Assembly: GCA_030442035.1 (NCBI GenBank) | Contig: JAUJEA010000001.1 | Span: 461,559 to 525,558, forward strand | From: Splendidivirga corallicola | Lineage (GTDB): Bacteria; Bacteroidota; Bacteroidia; Cytophagales; Cyclobacteriaceae | Direction of reading: 5' to 3' | DNA length: 64,000 bases | Part shown: positions 55,431 to 63,557 of the stretch, piece after piece | Layout: each line of letters begins with the position of its first letter | How positions within the stretch are numbered: the stretch's first letter is position 1 | Notes under the pieces: model-generated | Databases searched by the model: none | Told to the model about the DNA's origin: nothing | The model's input: the letters and a program-made list of their open reading frames with translations, nothing else | Position numbers and translations under genes: made by a program

Positions 55431-57019
55431 ATTTTCCCGTTTGTCCAGTTATTATCCTGTAAGCGCCAAATATTTAGCGGGTTGGCGTTTTTAAGTTCAT
55501 CCGGCAACACAGAATCGGGCCAGCTCTGATAACATAAGGGGCGTGCGAACCTTTTGATCGCAGCTGTTCCTACTGATGTATATTTTGCATCTGTAGTAGA
55601 AGGATAGGGTCCGCCATGATGCATGGAAGCACAAACTTCAACACCAGTTGGAACTCCATTGAATATAATTCTACCTGTTTTTTCCTTCAACCCATTGATT
55701 ACATCAGCATATGTTATAAGATCTTCCTCTTCACCCATGACAGTAGCGGTCAATTGACCTTGAAGTTCATCCACGACTGCCGCCAGATCTGAGTTGGAGG
55801 TGCATTTGATCATTAATGTATATGGTCCAAATACCTCCTCATGAAGTGTTGGATTTTCCAGAAATCTTTGTGCTGTTACCGAAGCTACAGTAGGCCTGCC
55901 CTTCCAGTTATCTCCGTTAACACCTGTTTCTGAAATAGCTTGCTCTTCTACTCCATCCTGGGCAAGGGAATGTTCCCGAGCGCGATTATAACCCTGCCAT
56001 ACCTTTTCATTAAGCATGGTAGCCGGTTCCATTTCACGAATAGCACTGCTCAGAGATGTTAAATATTCGTTTAAAGAATCACCTTCAACACCTATCATCA
56101 GTCCCGGGTTGGTACAGAATTGTCCTACTCCTAATGTAACCGATCCGGCATAAATTTTTCCTAGCTCCGCCGCCTTTTTTTCTAAAGCACCTGGCAATAA
56201 AATTACAGGGTTAACACTTCCCATTTCAGCATAAACCGGGATTGGCTCCTCACGGCTAGCTGCGGCATTAAACAATGCACGTCCTGCTCCGGGTGATCCG
56301 GTAAATCCAATAGCCTTACATGCCGGATGCTTCACTAAGGCCTGCCCTACTGTAGGGCCATCTCCATTTAAAATGGAAAATACACCGTTTGGCATTCCTG
56401 TTCGTTCAGCCGCTTTGATAATGGCCCTGGCCACAAGCTCTCCGGTGCCCAGATGACCTTCATGAGATTTGACAATCACAGGATTTCCTGCTGCCAATGC
56501 GGAGGCCGTATCTCCTCCGGCGGTTGAAAATGCCAATGGGAAATTACTGGCACCAAAAACTACTACAGGTCCTATTGGAACGAGCATTTTCCTGACATCC
56601 GGTTTTGGAATTGGCTCCCTATCCGGAATCGCTGTGTCAATACTGGCTTCAACCCAAGATCCTTCCCGGATCAAGTTAGCAAACATCTTGAGTTGCCCTA
56701 CCGTTCTGCCTCTTTCTCCCTGTATCCTGGCCGGAGGCAATCCTGTTTCCGCAACTGCTCTATCGACCAATACATCACCAAGTGCTACAATTTCTTCACC
56801 TATGGCTTCAAGAAATTCAGCTCTCTTTGCCCCGGAAACATTTTTGTAAGTCACAAAGGCCTCACCAGCCAAAGCAAAAGCTTGGTTGATCTCTTCTTCA
56901 GTTGCACAAAAAAAATTACCCGGCAATTGTTCTCCATTTGCCGGATTAATAGCATTAAATATCTGATCTCCCTGGGATGATTCAGATTTACCGATTAGAT
57001 TTTTACCTGTTAATGTCAT
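55427..57019 (-). CDS. 2,5-dioxopentanoate (alpha-ketoglutarate semialdehyde) dehydrogenase
   Basis: A 530-residue aldehyde dehydrogenase. Catalytic C302 (GVGQFCTNPGLM), general base E265 (VYAEMGSVNP), N159 (GASNFPLAF) and the nucleotide-binding KSHEGHLGTGE stretch (about 184-194) are in place. Length and sequence match the long NADP-type alpha-ketoglutarate semialdehyde dehydrogenases, and the operon makes exactly this aldehyde, so it completes trans-4-hydroxyproline breakdown to 2-oxoglutarate. Overlaps the next gene by 4 nt. Confidence 0.92.
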   Translation of the reverse strand: MTLTGKNLIGKSESSQGDQIFNAINPANGEQLPGNFFCATEEEINQAFALAGEAFVTYKNVSGAKRAEFLEAIGEEIVALGDVLVDRAVAETGLPPARIQGERGRTVGQLKMFANLIREGSWVEASIDTAIPDREPIPKPDVRKMLVPIGPVVVFGASNFPLAFSTAGGDTASALAAGNPVIVKSHEGHLGTGELVARAIIKAAERTGMPNGVFSILNGDGPTVGQALVKHPACKAIGFTGSPGAGRALFNAAASREEPIPVYAEMGSVNPVILLPGALEKKAAELGKIYAGSVTLGVGQFCTNPGLMIGVEGDSLNEYLTSLSSAIREMEPATMLNEKVWQGYNRAREHSLAQDGVEEQAISETGVNGDNWKGRPTVASVTAQRFLENPTLHEEVFGPYTLMIKCTSNSDLAAVVDELQGQLTATVMGEEEDLITYADVINGLKEKTGRIIFNGVPTGVEVCASMHHGGPYPSTTDAKYTSVGTAAIKRFARPLCYQSWPDSVLPDELKNANPLNIWRLQDNNWTNGKI

Positions 57020-57097
57020 ATGTTCTTTGAATCCATCTTAATTATGGTCTAAATGTAGAAGTGTTAAGCCTAAAAGCAAAATATCCAATAATGACTC

Positions 57098-58024
57098 TTA
57101 GACATGCATTTCAATAGATTCAAGATCTGGCAAGGCTGGCCTTACCGCTAAAGCATCTTTGATAATTTTCAGGATCCTTTCTCTTTCCTCTCCTATTAAT
57201 GGTAATCTGGGTGGGCGCACATTCTCAGTACCCAGGCCAGTTGCAACTTCAGCCAATTTAATGTATTGAACTAGTTTAGGATGAATATCAAGTTCTAATA
57301 ACGGCATAAACCATTGGTAAATACTTAGTGCCTCCTCATGTCTCCCTGCTTTGATAAGCTTATAAATAGCTACAGTTTCCTTTGGGAAAGCACAAACCAA
57401 TCCAGCCACCCAACCATCTGCACTAGCTGCTATGGTTTCGTATGCCAGGGTATCGACGCCACAGAGAATTTTGAAACGATCATCAAATGCATTGCGCATT
57501 CTAATAACATTTGTAACGTCCCTTGTAGACTCTTTTACCGCCTGAATATTTGAAAACTGTTGTAGCTCATCGAACATTTCCAAAGTAACTTTAATACCAT
57601 AATCTATCGGGTTATTATAGATCATAATGGGTAAATCCGTTGATGTAGCCACTGCTTTAAAGTATTCTACTGTTTCGCGATCATCCGCCTTATACCTCAT
57701 CGGAGGCAACAACATGAGCCCACTTGCACCATTTTCCTTTGCACTTATAGCTGTGGCGATGGCTCCTTTTGTAGTCTGCTCTGCGATATTTAATATAACA
57801 GGTAGCTTATAGTCTACGACCTCAATTGTAGTCTTCACCAGTTCGGCTTTTTCGTCCTCGGAAAGTGCACTTGCTTCACCCAACGTTCCACCTAAAATAA
57901 TACCATCCACTCCCGCTTCGACCTGCGCTTCAATATTCTTTACAAATGCCGGAATGTCCAGTTTATCCTCATTTGTAAATTTTGTTGTCACCGCGGGGTA
58001 AACGCCTTGCCACTTTACTTCCAT
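57098..58024 (-). CDS. 1-pyrroline-4-hydroxy-2-carboxylate deaminase (DHDPS family)
   Basis: A 308-residue member of the dihydrodipicolinate synthase (DapA) family. GGTLGEAS (45-52), Tyr136 (IYNNPIDYG) and the Schiff-base Lys164 (AVKESTRDV) match the family active site. The gene is not likely the lysine-biosynthesis DapA, because it heads a hydroxyproline operon; there the family member deaminates Delta1-pyrroline-4-hydroxy-2-carboxylate to alpha-ketoglutarate semialdehyde. First gene of the operon, with a -7 box about 43 nt upstream. Confidence 0.88.
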   Translation of the reverse strand: MEVKWQGVYPAVTTKFTNEDKLDIPAFVKNIEAQVEAGVDGIILGGTLGEASALSEDEKAELVKTTIEVVDYKLPVILNIAEQTTKGAIATAISAKENGASGLMLLPPMRYKADDRETVEYFKAVATSTDLPIMIYNNPIDYGIKVTLEMFDELQQFSNIQAVKESTRDVTNVIRMRNAFDDRFKILCGVDTLAYETIAASADGWVAGLVCAFPKETVAIYKLIKAGRHEEALSIYQWFMPLLELDIHPKLVQYIKLAEVATGLGTENVRPPRLPLIGEERERILKIIKDALAVRPALPDLESIEMHV

Positions 58025-58066
58025 ATCATTGAATTTAAGATTATTAAAAAATATTTACAGACGATA

Positions 58067-58074
58067 CAAAGATA
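58067..58074 (-). promoter_or_regulatory. Candidate -7 promoter box of the hydroxyproline operon
   Basis: TATCTTTG on the minus strand is a perfect TAnnTTTG -7 box, 43 nt from the first start codon. A TTG lies upstream, but with a 14-nt spacer, shorter than usual, so the -33 element is doubtful and activation by the divergent AraC protein would make sense. Confidence 0.5.
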
Positions 58075-58118
58075 TCGGTAGCATCCACCAATCACTTTGC
58101 ATAATTTATCATATAGCA

Positions 58119-58130
58119 ACACTATTTTAA
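58119..58130 (-). promoter_or_regulatory. Shared 12-bp motif, copy between hydroxyproline operon and AraC gene
   Basis: ACACTATTTTAA (11 of 12 identical to the other copies), placed about 45 nt upstream of the hydroxyproline -7 box and about 47 nt before the AraC ATG. This position suits an activator site. Confidence 0.45.
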
Positions 58131-58176
58131 CACTAATAGGGTGAATTTAGTAATTTATTGCTATTTTAGTACAGGA

Positions 58177-59043
58177 ATGAAGCCCTTATTATTTAGAGTA
58201 CCGAAATCTGATGAGGAGTCTTTTAAGGTCCAAGTAGATGACCAGGACTACTTTTATGATCCATTACATTTCCACCCGGAATTGCAGTTGACCCTCATTT
58301 TGGAAAGTAAAGGAACGCGATTTATAGGAGACAGCATAGGCTCTTTTAAAGCGGGAGATGTCTTTTTGATCGGACCTAATCTACCGCATGTATTCAGGAA
58401 TGACAAGCAGTACTATGAAAAGGAAAACAATTTAAGGGCAAGAGCCATCTCCATATTTTTTACCCTTGATTCATTGGGTAAGGATTTTTTTAGTTTACCG
58501 GAAACTATCCATATCCAAAAGCTATTAAAAAAATCATCGCAGGGCATCAAAATAAAGCATAAAACCCGGACAAAGGTTATTCACTTAATGGAAAAGATCG
58601 AGGAGTTGGACAAGTTTGGAAAGCTCCTCCAGTTTTTGAAAATACTGGATGTCATCTCTCATGACCATGAACTGGAATGCCTCTCAAGTATTAGCTTTGG
58701 TTCATCTTTCAGCGAGTCCGATAGCAAAAAGATCAATGATGTCTTCGAATATGTAGTGAAGAATTTTTCGAATGAGATAAAGCTGGACGATGTTGCCTCT
58801 GTTGCCAATTTGAGTACCACGGCATTCTGTCGATTTTTTAAACTCCGTACGAGAAAAACTTTCACGCAATTCCTTAATGAGATCAGAATAGGTCACGCAT
58901 GCAAGTTGTTATTGGAGGAAGATCTCAATATTACGGAGATCTGCTATCAGTGCGGGTTCAACAATATTTCACATTTCAACCGTCAGTTTAAAAATATCAC
59001 ATCTTATACACCCACCGATTACTTGAGAGTGCATCAAAATTAG
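58177..59043 (+). CDS. AraC-family transcriptional regulator of the hydroxyproline operon
   Basis: A regulator of 288 residues from the ATG at 58177. The N-terminal half is a cupin-like ligand-binding domain (FHPELQLTLILESKGTRFIGDSIG and GDVFLIGPNLPHVFRND), and the C-terminal part (about 185-285) is a double helix-turn-helix of the AraC type (VASVANLSTTAFCRFFKLRTRKTF and NITEICYQCGFNNISHFNRQFK). A GTG at 58141 would add 12 residues (MNLVIYCYFSTG), which look non-native. It is divergent from the hydroxyproline operon and probably activates it in response to hydroxyproline or an intermediate (inference). Confidence 0.87.
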   Translation: MKPLLFRVPKSDEESFKVQVDDQDYFYDPLHFHPELQLTLILESKGTRFIGDSIGSFKAGDVFLIGPNLPHVFRNDKQYYEKENNLRARAISIFFTLDSLGKDFFSLPETIHIQKLLKKSSQGIKIKHKTRTKVIHLMEKIEELDKFGKLLQFLKILDVISHDHELECLSSISFGSSFSESDSKKINDVFEYVVKNFSNEIKLDDVASVANLSTTAFCRFFKLRTRKTFTQFLNEIRIGHACKLLLEEDLNITEICYQCGFNNISHFNRQFKNITSYTPTDYLRVHQN

Positions 59044-59165
59044 ATTTTTATCAATTTCCCCGAACAACCCAAATCAATTTGTCTTCAGGATTGTTGTTTT
59101 CAAATGATCCTTATGTTTTCTTCGAGGGGTGATGTTAATTGATGTTTTGATGAATTGCATTTCAT

Positions 59166-61427
59166 ATGTATAAAAAATATGCCAGGCTTACGCTTGGAAT
59201 CATTTTAATTCTCACAATTGGGCATATCTACTTTATTACTGAGTTAAAGTTTGATTACAATTTCGAAAACTTCTTTCCGAAAGGTGATGAAGACCTGGAA
59301 TTTTACAATGAATTCAGAAATACCTTTGAGAACGATAACGATTACCTTCTGTTAGGATTTCGGAGCTCATCCGGCATTTTTGATCAAACCTTTTTAACCA
59401 AAATTGATTCTCTCTCAGCGGCCTTAGAGAAAAATAAAAGAGTAGAACACCTCATTACTCCGGTTAATTTTACAAACCCGATCATTTCCTCAATGGGTTT
59501 ATTTCAAGTTCCACTACTGCACATCGATGATCCCAAAAGGTACCACAAGGATAGTCTTGCCATTTACAAAGATCCGGTCCTACCAGGCACATTTTTCTCG
59601 AATAAGGGTGGTTCTTTAGCCATGGTATTGAAACATACTCCGATGATGCAAAAACAAGCCGCGGATTCTCTAATTAATGAAATAGAGTCATTGATTGAAG
59701 AGGTAGGTCTGGAAAATTACCATATGGCAGGAAAAGCAAAAGCACAGGGAGTTTATATTCGTAAAATGCAGCACGAATTGATTATTTTTCTGAGCATTTC
59801 ATTCGTGTTGGTAACGGCCTTTCTTATCATCTCCTATCGCGCTGTGTGGAGTGTTGTGGTACCACTTATTGCAGTGGTTTTAGCGATTATCTGGACCTTG
59901 GGATTTATGGGACTGTTCGGCAAGTCACTGGACATTATGCTCGTGCTGCTGCCATCTATCTTGTTCGTGGTGGCCATGTCGGATGTGGTACATATCCTGA
60001 CGAAGTACATTGAGGAGCTCAGAATTGGAAAAACCAAGATAGAAGCGCTAAAAGTGACTTTCAAAGAAGTTGGGATGGCAACTTTTCTGACATCTGTTAC
60101 TACAGCAATTGGCTTTCTCACTTTGTATACGGCCAGCATAAAACCAATCCAGGAATTTGGTTTGTATACCGCCTTTGGGGTTTTTATTGCATTTATTTTA
60201 GCATTTTCACTGCTCCCTTCAGTCTTGCTTTTCTTGAAGAAACCAACCATTGTTGATCATATAAAGCATAAAACTTTGTGGATGATTTTTTTAAATAGCT
60301 CCCTAAGGAAAGTCATTCAATTTAGAAAATTCATTTTGTATAGTTCCATCGGTATCATTTTGTTAGCGCTCTATGGAATTTATCGGGTTGAGATCAATAC
60401 TTATTTGATGGAGGATATACCCAAAAATGATCCCTTGCGTGAGGATTTTCTTTTTTTTGATCGGGAGTTCGGTGGATCAAGGCCATTTGAAATAGCTATT
60501 GAAGTCATTGATACAACCAAAACCGTATTCGATCAGGAAGTATTAGGTGAGATTGAAAAGGTAGAAGATTATCTGTATTCACAATATGAAGGAACAAATA
60601 TTCTATCTCCTGTTTTTGTGGCTAAATCTTTATTCAGGGCAACTAATGGCGGACTTGCTTCTTCGTTTCGTTTACCAAAAAATAATTCGGAATATCAAAA
60701 GCTTAGAAGATACCTGAAGTATGTAAAACGGTTGAATCGAACATCAAAGCTGTTCAGCCAGGATTACCGCCACGCTCGTTTCAGTGGCAAAATGAGAGAT
60801 ATCGGCAGTAAAACTTCCCTTGAAAGAAATGAATTACTCGAAGCGTTTATTGCAAAAAACACCAACGAAAACCTGGTTAAATTCAAATTGACCGGGACTT
60901 CTCTTTTGATAGATAAGAACAATAATTATTTAACTCAAAATATGCTTGAAGGCCTTTCGATTGCTTTCTGTGTGATTGCATTTATTGTGGCCATCTTATT
61001 CCGATCGTTAAGAATGGTCCTGATAACCTTGATTCCCAACATGATTCCTTTGCTTGTTGTGGCAGGTTTAATGGGTTATTTTGGGATCAATCTAAAATTA
61101 TCCACATCCATTATCTTTACCATTGCTTTTGGAATAGCAGTGGACGATACCATTCATTTTATCAGTAAATTGAAGATTGAGCTAGGGAAAGGAAAGACGT
61201 TACTCTATGCCCTGAAAAGAACTTATTTTTCTACGGGAAAAGCAATCATTATCACTACGATTATTCTGTCCGGCGGCTTTCTTACATTAATTTTATCTTC
61301 TTTTGGTGGAACTTTTTATACCGGTTTACTCGTAAGTTTAACATTATTGTTTGCTGTAATTATTGATCTGACTTTATTACCAGTATTGTTGATCATGTTC
61401 TTTAAAAGGAAATCTGTTAAAGCTTAA
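59166..61427 (+). CDS. MMPL/RND-family membrane transporter
   Basis: A 753-residue RND-superfamily inner-membrane protein. One helix at about 8-24 precedes a periplasmic domain (about 25-200), a cluster of helices (about 205-370) with VVAMSDVVHILTKY and TSVTTAIGFLTLYTASIKPI, a further helix (about 385-405), a second periplasmic domain (to about 605) and a second helix cluster (about 605-745) with IAFGIAVDDTIHFISKL. The repeated D.VH/D.IHF pattern marks the proton-relay region of the family. Similar Bacteroidota proteins are thought to move lipids or hydrophobic molecules. A weak -7 box (TATGTTTT) lies upstream. Confidence 0.85.
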   Translation: MYKKYARLTLGIILILTIGHIYFITELKFDYNFENFFPKGDEDLEFYNEFRNTFENDNDYLLLGFRSSSGIFDQTFLTKIDSLSAALEKNKRVEHLITPVNFTNPIISSMGLFQVPLLHIDDPKRYHKDSLAIYKDPVLPGTFFSNKGGSLAMVLKHTPMMQKQAADSLINEIESLIEEVGLENYHMAGKAKAQGVYIRKMQHELIIFLSISFVLVTAFLIISYRAVWSVVVPLIAVVLAIIWTLGFMGLFGKSLDIMLVLLPSILFVVAMSDVVHILTKYIEELRIGKTKIEALKVTFKEVGMATFLTSVTTAIGFLTLYTASIKPIQEFGLYTAFGVFIAFILAFSLLPSVLLFLKKPTIVDHIKHKTLWMIFLNSSLRKVIQFRKFILYSSIGIILLALYGIYRVEINTYLMEDIPKNDPLREDFLFFDREFGGSRPFEIAIEVIDTTKTVFDQEVLGEIEKVEDYLYSQYEGTNILSPVFVAKSLFRATNGGLASSFRLPKNNSEYQKLRRYLKYVKRLNRTSKLFSQDYRHARFSGKMRDIGSKTSLERNELLEAFIAKNTNENLVKFKLTGTSLLIDKNNNYLTQNMLEGLSIAFCVIAFIVAILFRSLRMVLITLIPNMIPLLVVAGLMGYFGINLKLSTSIIFTIAFGIAVDDTIHFISKLKIELGKGKTLLYALKRTYFSTGKAIIITTIILSGGFLTLILSSFGGTFYTGLLVSLTLLFAVIIDLTLLPVLLIMFFKRKSVKA

Positions 61428-61445
61428 TACCAATCGAATCACAAA

Positions 61446-62483
61446 ATGCGAAAAGGTAGCGCCAAATATTTTATTATTGCTTCAATATTTGCTTTGGCAC
61501 TGTTTGCCTACTATTCCTGGACACCAGGTTCTCCAAAATTATTTGGAACCATTAAAGGTGTTAACCTGGAAGCCCCTCCCCGGCCTTTCTCTTCGGATAA
61601 ATTAGCCCCAATAAAAGATATTGAGGCAAATTGGATATCTCTGATCCCATATGGATTTTCATATAAAGGAAAACCTAACGTCCATTTTGACGGCAGCAGG
61701 CAATGGTGGGGTGAAAGAAGTGATGGTATCATTGAAATGATTAAATATGCCAAAGAGTTCGATCTAAAGATTATGCTTAAGCCACATGTTTGGGTAATTG
61801 GCCAGGGATGGGCCGGTGATTATACTTTGGAGAACGATTCAATCTGGCAAATCTGGGAGAAAGATTATGCTAAATACATTCTGAACTATGCCAAAATAGC
61901 CCAGGAATATAAAGTGGAATTATTATGCATTGGAACAGAATACCGGATATCGGCGAGTCAAAGACCCGATTATTGGAGGCAGTTGATCGGGGAGATAAAA
62001 GAAATCTATGATGGCAAACTGACCTACGCAGCCAATTGGGACAATTTTGCCAACATCACCTTCTGGGATGATCTGGATTTCATTGGTATCGATGCCTATT
62101 ACCCTCTATCAGATGAAAAAGAACCGTCACTAGAGGTACTGGAAAAGGGATGGCAGGAACCTTTCAAGGAAATAGAAGCCATGCATACACAATGGAGAAA
62201 ACCAATAATTTTCACGGAATACGGATATAGAAGTATTGAGTATCCATGTATGGGACACTGGAAACTTAAAACCGACACCATACAGGCTAATATGATTGGG
62301 CAGAAGAATGCTTATGAAGCACTATATCAGGTCTTTTGGGATAAAGAATGGTTTCATGGTGGATTTCTTTGGAAATGGCATGTCCATCATGAAAGAGCCG
62401 GGGGAGCACAAAATAAGCGTTTCACTCCTCAAAACAAGCCTGCCTCGGAGGTCATCAAAAAGTGGTACAAGCTAAATCAATAG
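61446..62483 (+). CDS. Glycoside hydrolase family 113-like protein (possible beta-mannanase)
   Basis: A 345-residue (beta/alpha)8-barrel enzyme. The hydrophobic N-terminus (about 8-24) suggests a signal or anchor. The expected catalytic acid E165 lies in CIGTEYRISASQRPDYW and the nucleophile E258 in IIFTEYGYRS; GTIKGVNLEAPPRPFS at the start and MLKPHVWVIGQGWAGDY before E165 also match GH113, whose known member cleaves beta-mannan. The substrate here is inferred from family only. It is 19 nt downstream of the MMPL gene and likely co-transcribed. Confidence 0.8.
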   Translation: MRKGSAKYFIIASIFALALFAYYSWTPGSPKLFGTIKGVNLEAPPRPFSSDKLAPIKDIEANWISLIPYGFSYKGKPNVHFDGSRQWWGERSDGIIEMIKYAKEFDLKIMLKPHVWVIGQGWAGDYTLENDSIWQIWEKDYAKYILNYAKIAQEYKVELLCIGTEYRISASQRPDYWRQLIGEIKEIYDGKLTYAANWDNFANITFWDDLDFIGIDAYYPLSDEKEPSLEVLEKGWQEPFKEIEAMHTQWRKPIIFTEYGYRSIEYPCMGHWKLKTDTIQANMIGQKNAYEALYQVFWDKEWFHGGFLWKWHVHHERAGGAQNKRFTPQNKPASEVIKKWYKLNQ

Positions 62484-62645
62484 TAGCCACCGAGCGTCTA
62501 TATTTTATCATCCATCCTGGCGTGTAAAATTTTACCAATTGATACTTTGAATCTTGAGTTCAATCGAACTTGATTTTGAGCCGGATAAAAGCATCAATAC
62601 AAGCTTTTCAATATTTTTTTTATTTTAGGGCAACGATCACATTTC

Positions 62646-63467
62646 ATGGAACAGATCAAGGATACCAACCAAGAGGAATCAAAGTTATGCATTAAATGTG
62701 GTGCCAGGGTTTATGACAAATATTGTCATAAATGCGGTCAAAAAACTGATGTCCCCAGGATAACCTTCAAAAGCTTTTTCAATGATTTTCTGGACAAGAC
62801 CTATGGCTTGGATGGCACTTTCCCAAAAACAGTAATTGGATTGACCGTCAGGCCAGGTAAAGTTATTTCAGAATATATAAGTGGTATAAGGGGAAAATAT
62901 GTAGGGCCGGTAGGTTATTTCTTTCTATTGTATGCCATTGTTTTCATTGTTTCTTCATTATTGGATGTGGATCTGCAAGAGATTGGTGGGGACCAAGATA
63001 AGATACAAGGTGCTATGGGTGTTGATCCTGCTCAACAGACGGATGATCAAAGGCTGTTTCAGGAGCAGATGAACACGATCATTTTTAAATACTTGAACTA
63101 TTTCACACTACTTTGGCTTCCTTTTTTTGCCTGGACTATTAAAATATTTTACAAAAAGCCTTCATTTAATTTTTTAGAGAATCTTGTATTTTCTTTTTAT
63201 GTTTTGTCACATCCTCTTTTGTTGAATATTATCAATCTTTTTACTTTTAAATTTTTCGACACAAAAATAACGCTATTGAATGTGGCCATCACTTTAACAT
63301 ATTTTACCTGGTCCACTATACAGGTTTACAGGCCAAGAAAAGTCTTCATTGGTATTATCAAGGGATTATTGATTTATCTATTGTCCTTTATTTTCTTCTT
63401 TATTGCCTTTACAATCATTTTAATGTTAGGCGTAATAATTTACAAAACACTGATAAATCCTGGTTAA
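62646..63467 (+). CDS. DUF3667 membrane protein 1
   Basis: A 273-residue protein. The N-terminal zinc-ribbon-like CIKCGARVYDKYCHKCGQ (about 15-32, CxxC pairs) precedes DVPRITFKSFFNDFLDKTYGLDGTF and TVRPGKVISEYISGIRGKYVGPVGYFFLLYA, the DUF3667 signature, with about four membrane helices (about 94-110, 155-175, 190-205, 240-265). The family is found in Bacteroidota and has no known function. A second copy follows 90 nt downstream. Confidence 0.85.
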   Translation: MEQIKDTNQEESKLCIKCGARVYDKYCHKCGQKTDVPRITFKSFFNDFLDKTYGLDGTFPKTVIGLTVRPGKVISEYISGIRGKYVGPVGYFFLLYAIVFIVSSLLDVDLQEIGGDQDKIQGAMGVDPAQQTDDQRLFQEQMNTIIFKYLNYFTLLWLPFFAWTIKIFYKKPSFNFLENLVFSFYVLSHPLLLNIINLFTFKFFDTKITLLNVAITLTYFTWSTIQVYRPRKVFIGIIKGLLIYLLSFIFFFIAFTIILMLGVIIYKTLINPG

Positions 63468-63557
63468 CAACAACCATCTCTATTTTTGGCTTATCGCCAT
63501 AAATTAAATGAGTGCAAATGCTACTCTCTTAACATTTTTTGATTTAGCAAACACAGT

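Noticed and set aside
57098..58024. Annotation as lysine-pathway dihydrodipicolinate synthase (dapA)
   Set aside because: Active-site residues are shared by the whole family, but the gene heads the hydroxyproline operon and no lysine genes are nearby.
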